From Corynebacterium sp. SCR221107 (GTDB lineage Bacteria; Actinomycetota; Actinomycetes; Mycobacteriales; Mycobacteriaceae): a stretch of 64,000 nt of DNA. The DNA lies in the NCBI RefSeq assembly GCF_027886475.1, contig NZ_CP115670.1:1674001-1738000 (forward strand). Reading direction: 5' to 3'. A program made the translations under genes and the position numbers. The notes below the pieces were generated by a model. That model saw only the letters and a program-made list of their open reading frames with translations. It was not told the origin of the DNA and did not search any database. Positions 51,940-61,019 of the stretch are shown here, piece by piece; within the stretch, counting starts at the first letter, position 1, and each line of letters starts with the position of its first letter.

Positions 51940-53502
51940 ATGAGCCTGGAAACCTCCCACATCGTGCCCGCCTCTCGCGAGCAGGTGTGGCAGTGGCATA
52001 CCCAACCTGGTGCGATCGCACGCCTCACGCCGCCATTCTTGCCAATGGTACCGCGACGCGAGGCCGAGAGCTTGGCTGATGGAACCACTGTGTTTTCTAT
52101 GCCCGCGGGGCTGCGCTGGGAGACACGCCACGACCTGTCCGGCTATGTCAAGGGTTACCGCTTTACCGAGGTGTGTGTAGCCTCCCCCATCAAGGCTTTG
52201 GCCAATTGGCGCCACGTTCACGGTTTCGCCGAGCACACCCCATCGACCAAGGAGCGAGAAAAACTCGGGCCTCTCGCCGATCCGGCGTTCCTCGGCGGGA
52301 ATTCGGATCAGGCATACACGTTGGTCACCGACGAGGTATTCTCTCGGTTGCCGGCCGCCACCATCGAGCCATTATTTGCTTATCGTCAACAGCAGCTGAT
52401 CGCCGATTTTCGATTTGCGCAAAGGCTCAACGCTCAATTCGATGCGGTTCCGACGCTTTCTTCAGGCGCGCACAAGCCCCTCACCATCGCCATCACGGGC
52501 GCCCGAAGCAACACCGGGCGGGCACTTTCAGCACAGCTGAGCACGCTGGGCCACAAGGTCATCGCACTGATTCCCAGTACGGATCCAACCGCCGTGCAAT
52601 CACACGAGGAAAAGGGCAACCAACGCCCCGCAAAGGTCGGCATCTTCAATGTGAAGCAACCAAAGACGCTCAAGTCCCACCAGCGGTGGTGGAACCCTGC
52701 GGCACCGTCGCGATACATGCTTGCCGACGTAGACGTGCTCATCCATGCCGAAGGCGAAGACCGCTTCGCAAGCCCGTCAACCATCGCCAAGACCAAACAG
52801 GATTCAAAGGCTTCCGAGAAAATTCAATCCCAGGCCAAAGCCCTGATCGATTGCACAAAGGTCCTTTCGCAGGCAGTTGCCGATTCCCCTCGTTGTCGTA
52901 CCGTCATCGCATCCAGCGCCATCGCCGCCTACGGGCATGACCGGGAGGAGCTCCTGACGGAATCCGCTGCTGCTGGCGCCGGGCGCGCCGCCGCCATCGT
53001 GGCGGAATGGGAGAAGAGCTTTAGCACTGCCGAAGCAGCCGGCGCTCGCGTCGTCTTCCTGCGCACCGGCGAAGTACTCAACGGGGCGGGCGGAATTTTG
53101 CCCGTTGTTCGAACACTTGTCTCGGCGGGGTTGGGATCATCGATCGCCCAATCGGATTCGTGGCTGTCTTGGATTTCGCAGGACGATCTCACCGATGTCT
53201 TCGTCACCGCGGTTTTCCATCCCGCAATGAGCGGTCCCATTAATGCCGTCTCCCCGCACCATATTCGAACCGGGGAGCTTGCCAAGTCCCTGCGCACGCA
53301 GCTGCGGCGCGCAGTGCGATTGCCTTTGCCCAACCTGCGACCACGGGCGCTTCCTGGTACCCGCGGTCAGCAGCCGTTGGCGTTGGGCTCGCCTCGCGTG
53401 ATGCCCGAGGTGCTCGATACCCTCGGGTTTAGCTTCCGCTACCCCGACCTCACCTCTGCGTTGTCCCACGAGTTGGGCACGGAGAAGCTCTTCGACGCAT
53501 AG
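51940..53502 (+). CDS. TIGR01777-type epimerase-like protein with N-terminal SRPBCC domain
   Basis: 520 residues from ATG 51940, behind GGAAGGA. Residues 1-150 resemble an SRPBCC/polyketide-cyclase domain (SREQVWQWHTQPGAIARLTPPFLP). The C-terminal part follows the TIGR01777 extended-SDR plan: TIAITGARSNTGRALSAQL, RWWNPAAPSRYMLADVDVLIHAEGE, SSAIAAYGHD, EWE, and the C-terminal LPLPNLRPRALPG region. The Rossmann loop is unusual (GARSNTG instead of GGTGFIG-like), and the expected INLAGE reads IHAEGE, so nucleotide binding may be altered. Function unknown in the family. It stands alone on this strand. Confidence 0.8.
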   Translation: MSLETSHIVPASREQVWQWHTQPGAIARLTPPFLPMVPRREAESLADGTTVFSMPAGLRWETRHDLSGYVKGYRFTEVCVASPIKALANWRHVHGFAEHTPSTKEREKLGPLADPAFLGGNSDQAYTLVTDEVFSRLPAATIEPLFAYRQQQLIADFRFAQRLNAQFDAVPTLSSGAHKPLTIAITGARSNTGRALSAQLSTLGHKVIALIPSTDPTAVQSHEEKGNQRPAKVGIFNVKQPKTLKSHQRWWNPAAPSRYMLADVDVLIHAEGEDRFASPSTIAKTKQDSKASEKIQSQAKALIDCTKVLSQAVADSPRCRTVIASSAIAAYGHDREELLTESAAAGAGRAAAIVAEWEKSFSTAEAAGARVVFLRTGEVLNGAGGILPVVRTLVSAGLGSSIAQSDSWLSWISQDDLTDVFVTAVFHPAMSGPINAVSPHHIRTGELAKSLRTQLRRAVRLPLPNLRPRALPGTRGQQPLALGSPRVMPEVLDTLGFSFRYPDLTSALSHELGTEKLFDA

Positions 53503-53525
53503 GGATGACTTGGCAGAGCCGCCTG

Positions 53526-53634
53526 GGCACGGGGCTTGAAAAAATCACGGCAAGAAAGGGCGGATACCGGAATCAAACGCAATGCCGAGCGTCAATCGTT
53601 CGTTTTTCAATGGTCGTGAAGCAAGCCCCGTGCC
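53526..53634. repeat. 109 bp long-stem inverted repeat
   Basis: Perfect 13-base arms (GGCACGGGGCTTG / CAAGCCCCGTGCC) enclose a second 5-base pair (TCACG 53545-53549 with CGTGA 53615-53619) across a small internal loop. It begins 23 bases after the TIGR01777 stop. It may be a large terminator, a structured RNA or a small palindromic element. Confidence 0.6.
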
Positions 53635-53764
53635 ACGCCGCGAGAGGGAAACTCGACTAACGCACAGGCAGTGCTCTTAAGGAGAGCAAAACGCGAGGCT
53701 TCTATTACATCCAGTAGGCTTTGTACAAGCACAGAAGAATGCACGCGACCCCAAGGAGCCATTG

Positions 53765-54232
53765 ATGACTAACTCCTCCCCCAATCCCGAGTTCGACCAA
53801 GACTTTGCAGTCGTCACCGCCGAAAGAATCGGAGAGATTCTTCACGGCGAAGGCCTGGAATTCCTCGTTGAGGAAAAGGAAGCCGATATCACCGTGGCTC
53901 GCACCGGGTTTATCAATCAGTCCATCGTCTTTGTTCCGGGCAGTGCAGGCACAACCGCACAGGCAACCTGGCGCGGGCGGTTGAGCGCCGAGGATGCCGC
54001 CCGGGGTCTGGCAATGGTCAACGAGTGGAACCTGCACCAAATCAACCCTGTTGCCTTCATGCTTGAATCCGAATCGGGGGAGATCGCCTTCGGCGCGCGC
54101 CGAAGCCTGCATTCAGTAGGCGAGGTGAGCACGAATCAACTGGGGGCCTTCGTCGTGTCCAGCATCGACTCATTCGTAGGCCTGTGGAACTATTTCGAAT
54201 CCGCCCTGCCCGAATCCGTGACCTGGGAGTAA
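53765..54232 (+). CDS. YbjN-like protein
   Basis: 155 residues from ATG 53765, with AAGGAG six bases upstream. It fits the YbjN/DUF1790-like fold (related to type III secretion chaperones): TAERIGEILHGEGLEFLVEEKEADITVARTGFINQSIVF, then WRGRLSAEDAARGLAMVNEWNLHQINPVAF, and a C-terminal NYFESALPESVTWE. The molecular role is not established. A second, divergent member follows 189 bases downstream. The pair is probably co-expressed. Confidence 0.75.
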   Translation: MTNSSPNPEFDQDFAVVTAERIGEILHGEGLEFLVEEKEADITVARTGFINQSIVFVPGSAGTTAQATWRGRLSAEDAARGLAMVNEWNLHQINPVAFMLESESGEIAFGARRSLHSVGEVSTNQLGAFVVSSIDSFVGLWNYFESALPESVTWE

Positions 54233-54421
54233 ATGCAATGGCGCAACAATTGGCACCATTCTTGGGGCTTCGCTGCAGCCGCTAGAGCGCTTCACTTCTT
54301 TCGCGTGATCGAGCCCAAGGCAGCATGGCTTCTCGTCGTCTTGCCATTCTTGTGTCTGGTGCGCCTTCCCACACAATCTGTACATACACTTCCCCATCTA
54401 TGTTGAGGAGTTCCACATCCC

Positions 54422-54934
54422 ATGACTAGCCCCACCGATCATTCTTCAGAAAACGTCTCTCCCCGAAAGAATTCAGCCGAAGCCGCCTCTTCCGCGGAGC
54501 AGCCGCAGCAGTTTAATAAGGTCACATTGGACCGAGTGGTCAAAGCCATGAAAGACCTCGGCATTGAGTTGGATACCAGCAACTCCGATCAGCGCCCGGT
54601 GGGTTTTGCCAATATCAATGGCATCGCCATGCTCTTCGCCGCTATGCCCTCAGTTCTCCTCGTACGCGGAGATGTCGCTACTTCTTCGCCGTCACTGGAC
54701 TTGGAACCTAGCTATTTCTTGGCCGCAAACCAACTCAATGCGCAGTCGGAGTTTGCAAAGGTATGCATCATGGACAAGACCCAAACGCTGACGATCCGCG
54801 CTGAGGCCGAGACCATGAGTGCAGCAGGGCTTAGTGATATCCAGCTCACCAACGTCCTCAAGCACAGCGTCGATACCGTGCTGGGGCTGCAAGAAGCCTT
54901 CGGCAAGATTCACGCGACGATCAAGGCCGACTGA
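54422..54934 (+). CDS. YbjN-like protein, second copy
   Basis: 170 residues with a Ser/Glu-rich N-terminal tail of about 30 residues. The core VTLDRVVKAMKDLGIELD and NINGIAMLFAAMPSVLLVRGDV has the YbjN-like pattern of a short helix followed by a strand pair; PSYFLAANQLNAQSEFAKV and SVDTVLGLQEAFGKI follow. Sequence identity with the first copy is low. GAGGAG lies 11 bases before the ATG. Function unknown. It converges on the polyphosphate kinase gene. Confidence 0.7.
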   Translation: MTSPTDHSSENVSPRKNSAEAASSAEQPQQFNKVTLDRVVKAMKDLGIELDTSNSDQRPVGFANINGIAMLFAAMPSVLLVRGDVATSSPSLDLEPSYFLAANQLNAQSEFAKVCIMDKTQTLTIRAEAETMSAAGLSDIQLTNVLKHSVDTVLGLQEAFGKIHATIKAD

Positions 54935-55067
54935 TAAGAGGAAACGGCCCAACCCCAAGGCATAAGGTGAACCTCTGGGAATATTCACACCATGGGACAG
55001 GGCCTTTCGACCATTTTTAACAAGGCTAGTCTAATTTCTTGGTATACAAACTCGGATGATATATCCG

Positions 55068-55098
55068 ACCCGGGCTTCGATCTTTCTCTAGCTCGGGT
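55068..55098 (-). terminator. Hairpin at the PPK2 stop, probable terminator
   Basis: 9 bp stem ACCCGGGCT / AGCTCGGGT with one G-U pair and a 13-base loop, starting at the last base of the PPK2 stop codon. No T-run on the minus strand, so confidence is moderate. The convergent gap 54935-55097 also holds a GGTGAA / TTCACACC imperfect hairpin. Confidence 0.5.
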
Positions 55099-55955
55099 TA
55101 CCCCTCATCCATCGCTTTGAGCTTTGCTTTTTGTTCCTCCACGTCGAAGTCGGCGGAGGGCCAGCTCAGATTCATGTCCTCTAGGGCACCCAGCAAGAGG
55201 TACTTGACCACCATGCGCGCATAAGGCTTGTTCTCGCTGGGGATGCAATACCAAGGGGCATCGGCAGTGGAGGTTTCCCTCAGCGCGATATCGTAGGCGT
55301 TTTGATACAGATCCCACTTTGCGCGCGCATCAAGATCCTTGGGGTTGTACTTCCAGTGCTTCGTCGGATCGTCAAGGCGTTCAAGCAGATTCTGCTTTTG
55401 GAAGTCCTTCGAGATGTGCAGCATGACCTTGATGATCGTGGTTCCGGCTGCCACCAATTGCTGCTCAAACTCGCGAATGTCTTCCATTCTCTGGCTCAAG
55501 GTGGCCTCATCGGCCCAGCCTTCTACCCGGTGGATGAGCACGTCCTCGTAGTGGGATCGGTCAAACACCCCCACGATGCCTGGACCTGGCAATTGCTTGT
55601 GAATGCGCCACAGGAAATGGTGCGCTTTTTCCTCATCGGTGGGAGGTCCGAAGGAGGCAAGCTTGACACCCTGCGGATCCAAGACTGCCACGGTGTGTTT
55701 AATGATGCCGCCCTTGCCGGAGGTATCCATCCCCTGCAGCCCGAGCAGGATATTGCCAACCTCTTTTCCGGCACGCCGCTGAGCGTAGAGCATTTCCTGC
55801 AGCTCAAGAAGGCGGTCATCGATCTCGTTGAACTCCTCGACGAGCTTCTTCTTGCCACCTTTCAGCCCAGGGGTGGCCGTTGGGTCAACTTTGGAAAGCG
55901 AAAAACCTGGGCCGACAGCAAGCGCGCGAGCGTCGGCAACATCAAAATCAGCCAT
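55098..55955 (-). CDS. Polyphosphate kinase 2 family protein
   Basis: 285 residues, the single-domain PPK2 fold. These enzymes transfer phosphate between polyphosphate and nucleotides. Walker A is LQGMDTSGKGGIIKH (about 74-88), Walker B is VGVFDRSHYEDVL, and a lid region LDDPTKHWKYNPKDLDAR follows. Which nucleotide is used cannot be read from the sequence. C. glutamicum has two PPK2 proteins; this short form is monocistronic here. Confidence 0.92.
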   Translation of the reverse strand: MADFDVADARALAVGPGFSLSKVDPTATPGLKGGKKKLVEEFNEIDDRLLELQEMLYAQRRAGKEVGNILLGLQGMDTSGKGGIIKHTVAVLDPQGVKLASFGPPTDEEKAHHFLWRIHKQLPGPGIVGVFDRSHYEDVLIHRVEGWADEATLSQRMEDIREFEQQLVAAGTTIIKVMLHISKDFQKQNLLERLDDPTKHWKYNPKDLDARAKWDLYQNAYDIALRETSTADAPWYCIPSENKPYARMVVKYLLLGALEDMNLSWPSADFDVEEQKAKLKAMDEG

Positions 55956-56104
55956 ACCTTAAAAGCCTAGTGCAGCGGTGTGAGCGACGATGTCATAGAC
56001 AGAAATTACCTATGACTCTCTTTCGCGAAGAGTGCGCAATATTCTAGAAAGCCTCTGAGACTTTCCCGGCTGCGCATCAATGCACGCGGACACCTATACA
56101 TGAA

Positions 56105-56140
56105 AAAGGTAACCGACAAGCAAGCTTGAAGGTTACCTTT
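56105..56140 (-). terminator. Terminator after nusB
   Basis: Perfect 10 bp stem AAAGGTAACC / GGTTACCTTT with an inner CAAGC-AA-GCTTG hairpin in the loop, then TTCATG on the minus strand, 40 bases past the nusB stop. T residues also follow on the plus strand. Confidence 0.85.
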
Positions 56141-56180
56141 CCCAGTGAGTACCAAAATAGGCCCAGGTAGTTAGTGAGGT

Positions 56181-56801
56181 CTATTGAATGTCGTCATCCT
56201 CATCATCTGATTCAGCAGAATCATCGAGGTCGTCTGGGGTGATCAGATCCGATGGAGCGGTGGCCTCGTCATCAGCAGAAGCGTCGGAAGTGACATCATC
56301 CTCCAACGGTGTGACCACGGAATCCTCGCGCAAGGAATCGATGCCCTTGGCCATGGAATCGAGCACACCGTGAATGTAAGCAGGTGCAGCATCCCCTGAG
56401 TATTGCGACGCAATCTCGACAGCCTCGACCACTGCGGTGGCAACGGGAACCTCCTCGTTGTACAACAGCTCCCATACCGCCACTCGCAAGATTGCGCGAT
56501 CGACGGCGGCAATGCGGTCGAGCTCCCAGTCCTCGCTGAGGTAAGCGGCGATGATGGAGTCGATGCGGTCGAGCTCTTGTGCCACGCCCTCAACAACGAC
56601 CTTGGTGTAAGGATTGACGGGCGCCACCGCATTGGCGATATCGCGGGACAAGGTGATGCGATCGCTCAAGATCGCAACCGGGTCGATGTCTCTGATCTCA
56701 GCCTCGAAAAGGATGTCCGCCGCACGGCGCCGTGCCTTGTACCGGGTACCGTGACGCTTGAAATCGCGCGCAGAACTGCCCGACTTCTTACCTTCGCTCA
56801 C
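56181..56801 (-). CDS. nusB: Transcription antitermination factor NusB
   Basis: 206 residues. NusB binds boxA RNA with NusE in rRNA antitermination. The core runs from [20 protein letters not shown] to [19 protein letters not shown] (about residues 22-155), with [25 protein letters not shown]. About 50 C-terminal residues are strongly acidic and low in complexity (…[17 protein letters not shown]). The GTG start is one base after the efp stop (TAA-C-GTG), so it is coupled to efp. Confidence 0.95.
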   Translation of the reverse strand: MSEGKKSGSSARDFKRHGTRYKARRRAADILFEAEIRDIDPVAILSDRITLSRDIANAVAPVNPYTKVVVEGVAQELDRIDSIIAAYLSEDWELDRIAAVDRAILRVAVWELLYNEEVPVATAVVEAVEIASQYSGDAAPAYIHGVLDSMAKGIDSLREDSVVTPLEDDVTSDASADDEATAPSDLITPDDLDDSAESDDEDDDIQ

Positions 56802-56802
56802 G

Positions 56803-57366
56803 TTAGTTGTTCACTCGGGACAGGTAAGAACCGTCGCGGGTGTCGACCTTCACCACGTTGCCGGTCTCAATGAACAGTGGAACTTGGATCTCAGCGCCAG
56901 TCTCCAGGGTGGCCGGCTTGGTGCCACCAGTGGAACGGTCACCCTGCAGACCCGGATCGGTGTGCTCGACCTTGAGGTCGAGGGAGATCGGAAGCTCGGC
57001 AAACAAAGGCTCGCCCTCATAGAAGGAAACCTGGACAGTGGTGTTCTCCAGCAGGAAACGTGCGGCATCACCGATGATCTGCGGGGCCAGCTCGATCTGC
57101 TCGAAAGTCTTCTCATCCATGACGACGTAAGAAGTTCCGTCGTTGTACAAGTAGGTCATGTCGCGGCGATCGACGGTGGCGGTCTCCACCTTCACACCAG
57201 CGTTGAAGGTCTTATCAGTGACCTTTCCGCTGACAACGTCCTTGAGCTTGGTGCGCACGAAGGCCGGGCCCTTGCCTGGCTTAACGTGCTGGAATTCGAT
57301 GATCTGCTGCAGCTTGTTGTCGATCTTGAGCACAAGACCGTTCTTGAAATCAGCGGTAGTTGCCAC
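56803..57366 (-). CDS. efp: Elongation factor P
   Basis: 187 residues. EF-P relieves ribosome stalling at proline runs. The tip loop reads KPGKGPAFV with Lys32, the PGKGP form reported for the actinobacterial EF-P group that works without lysine modification; no epmA/epmB partner is in the window. The three barrel domains are intact, ending [13 protein letters not shown]. It directly precedes nusB. Confidence 0.96.
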   Translation of the reverse strand: MATTADFKNGLVLKIDNKLQQIIEFQHVKPGKGPAFVRTKLKDVVSGKVTDKTFNAGVKVETATVDRRDMTYLYNDGTSYVVMDEKTFEQIELAPQIIGDAARFLLENTTVQVSFYEGEPLFAELPISLDLKVEHTDPGLQGDRSTGGTKPATLETGAEIQVPLFIETGNVVKVDTRDGSYLSRVNN

Positions 57367-57708
57367 GCGCGAAACTTCCTTTTAGGTTGTCAAATTACTT
57401 CAATGCCAATCAAGGCCACTTGTGGCCAACACAGGACACGGGCTCCACTTGTACCTCGGCCTCATATGACCTGCGTAGTTTAGCCTACTCATGCTAGCAA
57501 ACTCCCCTCCCTCATGCACGCAACCTACACGCAGATTGGCACCGAGGAGTCAAAGCTCACCCTCAAACACGTAGTGTACTCAACACCACGCCGTGTACAA
57601 AGGGCACAGGCAGCGCGTCCGACTTACAACGTTGTACGGGAGTCCCCGCACTGCACCGTGTCCATGCCCTCCAGGCTCAAGGACGAGCCTGAATCTGCTT
57701 TGTTGTAT
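57367..57708. other. efp-pepQ gap, no gene seen
   Basis: 342 bp with the efp promoter on the pepQ-distal side. It contains a 12 bp perfect palindrome TACAAC-GTTGTA (57625-57636), two GTGTAC repeats (about 57574 and 57594) and an AGGCTC-N6-GAGCCT hairpin (57673-57690) that may terminate pepQ. Confidence 0.45.
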
Positions 57709-58803
57709 TTAATCTAGGATAAGGAGGTCTTTGTCCAGCTTGGTGAGGTTTTCTGGCGTACCCGACGTGATGATCAAAGAATCCTCGATGCGCACTCCGC
57801 CCTTGCCGGGCACGTAGATGCCAGGTTCGATGGTCAGCGTCATATTTTCGGCCAATTGGTTCGAACCGGTGACCGCTGCATAGGGCGCTTCGTGGACGTC
57901 AAGGCCTAGACCATGACCGGTGGAATGGACGAAGTATTCCCCGTATCCCGCCTTTTCAATGATGTCGCGGCAAGCACAGTCAACATCGACAAGGTTGGCG
58001 CCGGGCACGGCGGCCTCGCATCCCGCGAGTTGTGCTTCAAGGACAATGCCGTAAATTTCCTTGGCGAAATCGCTGGCTTGGCCGACAACAACGGTGCGCG
58101 TGGTATCCGAATTAAACCCGGCAAGGTGCGCACCGAAATCGATGGTGACTAAGTCGCCGTCTTCGATGACTCGATTGCCTGCACCATGGTGCGGCTTCGC
58201 GGAGTTTGGACCTGAGGCCACGATCGTGTCGAAGCTCGGACGCTCTGCACCTTTCATTCGCATGCGGTACTCCAAGTCGGCAGCCACCTCGAACTCCCTG
58301 CGTCCGGGGGCAATGCCACCGTCGGCAAGCAATTCGGCAAAGGAAGAATTGGCAAGGTCGGCGACTTCGCGCAGGCGCTGCAGCTCGAGAGGATCCTTGT
58401 ATAAGCGAATGCCTTCAATCACACCACTGACCGGCACGAGGGTTACGTCTTCGCCGGCGGCTGCCTTCAGCTTCTCCAGTTGGCTGTGGGAGACGTAGTC
58501 CGCCTCAAAGCCCACCCGTCGTGGTCCCTGAACTTCCTTCAGAAGCGCCACGGCGGTATCTCGGGCCTCCACGCATTCAAGGTCGCGAACTTCCTCCGCA
58601 ATTTGAGTTCGATAACGGCCATCAGTCGAAACCTTTGCAGTCAAGTCCTTGGACAGGATTACCGAGCCATTCGAACCGGAAAAGCCCGAAAGATAACGTA
58701 CGTGGGTCAGGTGAGTCACCAACATTTGATCAACTCGTTGCCCTGCCAACTTCGATGCCAGTGCGCGACGTCGCTTTGCGAAACGAGTATCAGACAGTGC
58801 CAT
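57709..58803 (-). CDS. pepQ: Xaa-Pro aminopeptidase/dipeptidase-type metallopeptidase (M24)
   Basis: 364 residues. The N-terminal creatinase-like domain is followed by the pita-bread fold with all metal ligands: VTIDFGAHLAGFNSDTTRT (two Asp), STGHGLGLDVHEAP (His), LTIEPGIYVPGKGGVRIEDS (two Glu). Whether it acts as PepQ (dipeptidase) or PepP is not decidable from sequence. It lies upstream of efp on the same strand, as is common in actinobacteria and Firmicutes. Confidence 0.88.
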   Translation of the reverse strand: MALSDTRFAKRRRALASKLAGQRVDQMLVTHLTHVRYLSGFSGSNGSVILSKDLTAKVSTDGRYRTQIAEEVRDLECVEARDTAVALLKEVQGPRRVGFEADYVSHSQLEKLKAAAGEDVTLVPVSGVIEGIRLYKDPLELQRLREVADLANSSFAELLADGGIAPGRREFEVAADLEYRMRMKGAERPSFDTIVASGPNSAKPHHGAGNRVIEDGDLVTIDFGAHLAGFNSDTTRTVVVGQASDFAKEIYGIVLEAQLAGCEAAVPGANLVDVDCACRDIIEKAGYGEYFVHSTGHGLGLDVHEAPYAAVTGSNQLAENMTLTIEPGIYVPGKGGVRIEDSLIITSGTPENLTKLDKDLLILD

Positions 58804-58864
58804 TAATCAAGCCCTTTCGTACGATCTTCTTGCACACCTCAACCATCCCCGCGCGATGAGCGTG

Positions 58865-58887
58865 AAAAACCTCGCAGAGATGCGAGG
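58865..58887 (-). terminator. Terminator upstream of pepQ (end of the aro unit)
   Basis: 7 bp stem CCTCGCA-GAGA-TGCGAGG (a stable tetraloop type) followed by TTTTT on the minus strand. It is 325 bases past the aroQ stop. Confidence 0.8.
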
Positions 58888-58941
58888 CAGCCTCATTCTT
58901 ACTGGCCCGCACATGCGAGTCCATTCCTTATGCCAAGGTAG

Positions 58942-58964
58942 AAGGCAAAGGGTGCCTTTTGTTT
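58942..58964 (+). terminator. Plus-strand terminator-like hairpin without a gene
   Basis: 6 bp stem AAGGCA-AAGGG-TGCCTT then TTGTTT. No plus-strand gene lies upstream. Confidence 0.45.
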
Positions 58965-59211
58965 CAACCTTACTCACTACACCTGCAAAAGTGGGTCACA
59001 ATCTCATTCAGACCCTTCATGAGGCTGCCAGCCTAGCCTCCGCCGAGGCACTGACAGCCGCGATGTGCCCTGGCCGTTCGGTACCACGTGCGTCTGCTCG
59101 TCGCGACAGGTGTCCTGCCTGCTGCCCCTTATCGAGCGCGCCGGCTCGTCGTACACTTCCCTTGTGTATCGACGGCCAGGGCTGCAGGCAAGGACGGTTT
59201 CCCGTGTCTGG

Positions 59212-59673
59212 CTAGGATTCAACGAAGTAACGAAGCGCAAGCTCATAGCCTTTGACGCCGAGGCCGGCGATAACACCCTTCGCGATGGGTGACAGGTAGC
59301 TGTGATGGCGAAACGTCTCGCGTGCATGCACGTTGGAGATGTGTACTTCCACAAAGCCACGACCATCGGAAACTTCCGCCAGCGCATCGCGCAGGGCAAC
59401 CGAGGTGTGTGTGAACCCTCCTGGGTTGATGATGACAGCCCAATCGTTATCAGCGGCCTCGTGGGCCCAGTCGATGAGATCCCCCTCATGGTTGGATTGG
59501 CGGAACTCAATGTCCACGCCGAGGTCGCGGGCTAGGTCACGCACGGAGGCTTCCACGTCGGCTAGAGTGGTGTGCCCGTACACCTCCGGCTGGCGCTTGC
59601 CCAAACGATTGAGGTTGGGGCCATTGAGAACTAGCACGGTAGAGGGTGCTGAGCGGGATGCAGAATCAGTCAC
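59212..59673 (-). CDS. aroQ: 3-dehydroquinate dehydratase, type II
   Basis: 153 residues. It dehydrates 3-dehydroquinate to 3-dehydroshikimate. Signatures are [25 protein letters not shown] with the catalytic tyrosine, [16 protein letters not shown], and [21 protein letters not shown] 59673 follows GAAAGGA by eight bases; the frame opens further to 59703. Often called aroD in corynebacteria. It lies 99 bases downstream of aroB. Confidence 0.96.
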   Translation of the reverse strand: MTDSASRSAPSTVLVLNGPNLNRLGKRQPEVYGHTTLADVEASVRDLARDLGVDIEFRQSNHEGDLIDWAHEAADNDWAVIINPGGFTHTSVALRDALAEVSDGRGFVEVHISNVHARETFRHHSYLSPIAKGVIAGLGVKGYELALRYFVES

Positions 59674-59772
59674 TTTTTCAGTCCTTTCACTAGGGGTTTT
59701 CACCGGGAATGAAGCCGCTGTGCACGAGCTCGAAAATCCAGGGGATAAACACGAGTTCTCACTAGGCCTGCG

Positions 59773-60933
59773 CTAGTGCAACGAGGTGGAAGCGTCGTTG
59801 TCGCTCGTGATCTGCGCGTAGGTCGCACGGATTTCGGCATCCGTCACATCTTCGAGGCGCAAGGTAGAAGCAATTCCATCAAGTGCCACAAAGCGGATGT
59901 GCCCGCCCTTATTCTTCTTATCGCGACGCATACCGGCGATCAGTTCTTCGTCATGACCAGACTCATAGGAGGTAGGCAAACCCACGGCATCAAGGATCTG
60001 ACGGTGACGCTCAAGCAGCGACTGATCGATTAGACCACGAGCATGGGCCAGGGTTGCGATAAACATCATGCCTACCGCTACCGCATGTCCGTGGCGCCAG
60101 GTGAAATTCTCCCGCAGCTCTACCGCGTGACCGAAGGTGTGACCGTAGTTGAGGATCTCTCGAAGGCTCGACTCCTTCAAGTCCTTGCTCACGACGCCAG
60201 CCTTGACGGCCACCGAGCGCGCAATAAGCTCGGGCAGGTGGCCGTCGGCACGCACGCATGCCTGCGGGTCGGACTCATAACGATCAATGATCACAGGATC
60301 GGCAATAAACCCGGTCTTAATTATCTCTGCGCTACCGGCAACGATCTCTTGCTGCGGGAGAGTGTCCAGGAAATCGAGGTCGATGAAAACCGCGGCTGGT
60401 TCGTGGAAGGCACCAACCAGGTTTTTCCCGGCGGCGGTATTAATGCCCGTCTTTCCGCCGACGGCTGCGTCGACCATCGCCAACAAGGTGGTCGGTGCCT
60501 GGATGACGGCGATGCCTCGCATCCAGCCTGCTGCGACGAAACCCGCTAGATCCGTTGCCGCTCCTCCGCCGAGGCCAATGACCGCATCGCCGCGGCTGAA
60601 ATTTGCCTCCCCCAACGCATCCCACAACTGCCCGCACACCGAAAGCGTCTTACCGGACTCCGCATCGGGGATGACGTGGACCAATGGGCGAATCCCGGCG
60701 GCGCTCAGCGCTTGGGCGAGCGCATCGGCGTATTCGCGCACCGTCGGTTGGGTGATAATCGCAACATTGCGAAAGCCTCGCTCACGGGCGAAATCGACGA
60801 TTCCTTGCTGCAACGAATGGTCGATCGTTACCTCATAGGGCGAGGCGCCGGTAACCGCAACGACTCGGGCAGTGCCACGCTCCTCGATAGGATGAGCAAG
60901 AACTACATTCGGTGCAGTAGCTGAATTGGTCAT
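59773..60933 (-). CDS. aroB: 3-dehydroquinate synthase
   Basis: 386 residues. It cyclises DAHP to 3-dehydroquinate using NAD and a metal. Motifs are [22 protein letters not shown], the NAD loop [36 protein letters not shown], and metal ligands in [17 protein letters not shown] and [10 protein letters not shown]. It lies 86 bases after aroK in the aroC-aroK-aroB-aroQ series. Confidence 0.97.
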   Translation of the reverse strand: MTNSATAPNVVLAHPIEERGTARVVAVTGASPYEVTIDHSLQQGIVDFARERGFRNVAIITQPTVREYADALAQALSAAGIRPLVHVIPDAESGKTLSVCGQLWDALGEANFSRGDAVIGLGGGAATDLAGFVAAGWMRGIAVIQAPTTLLAMVDAAVGGKTGINTAAGKNLVGAFHEPAAVFIDLDFLDTLPQQEIVAGSAEIIKTGFIADPVIIDRYESDPQACVRADGHLPELIARSVAVKAGVVSKDLKESSLREILNYGHTFGHAVELRENFTWRHGHAVAVGMMFIATLAHARGLIDQSLLERHRQILDAVGLPTSYESGHDEELIAGMRRDKKNKGGHIRFVALDGIASTLRLEDVTDAEIRATYAQITSDNDASTSLH

Positions 60934-61019
60934 GGCGTCTCCTTATTCAATCATCGATTTCTTCAAGCTGCTTACCGGCAACCCTCATATTGGCTTGCGG
61001 GCGCCCGAATGGCCGAGCG

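Larger units (their letters stand above)
58804..59211. other. aroQ-pepQ gap with two terminator-like hairpins
   Basis: 408 bp, no gene recognised. The aro terminator lies at 58865-58887 near pepQ, leaving over 300 transcribed but apparently untranslated bases after aroQ. A plus-strand hairpin with a T-rich tail is at 58942-58964. Confidence 0.5.

Noticed and set aside
58856..59215. 119-codon plus-strand ORF between pepQ and aroQ
   Set aside because: It spans two terminator hairpins, its sequence is low in typical protein patterns, and it has no known relatives.
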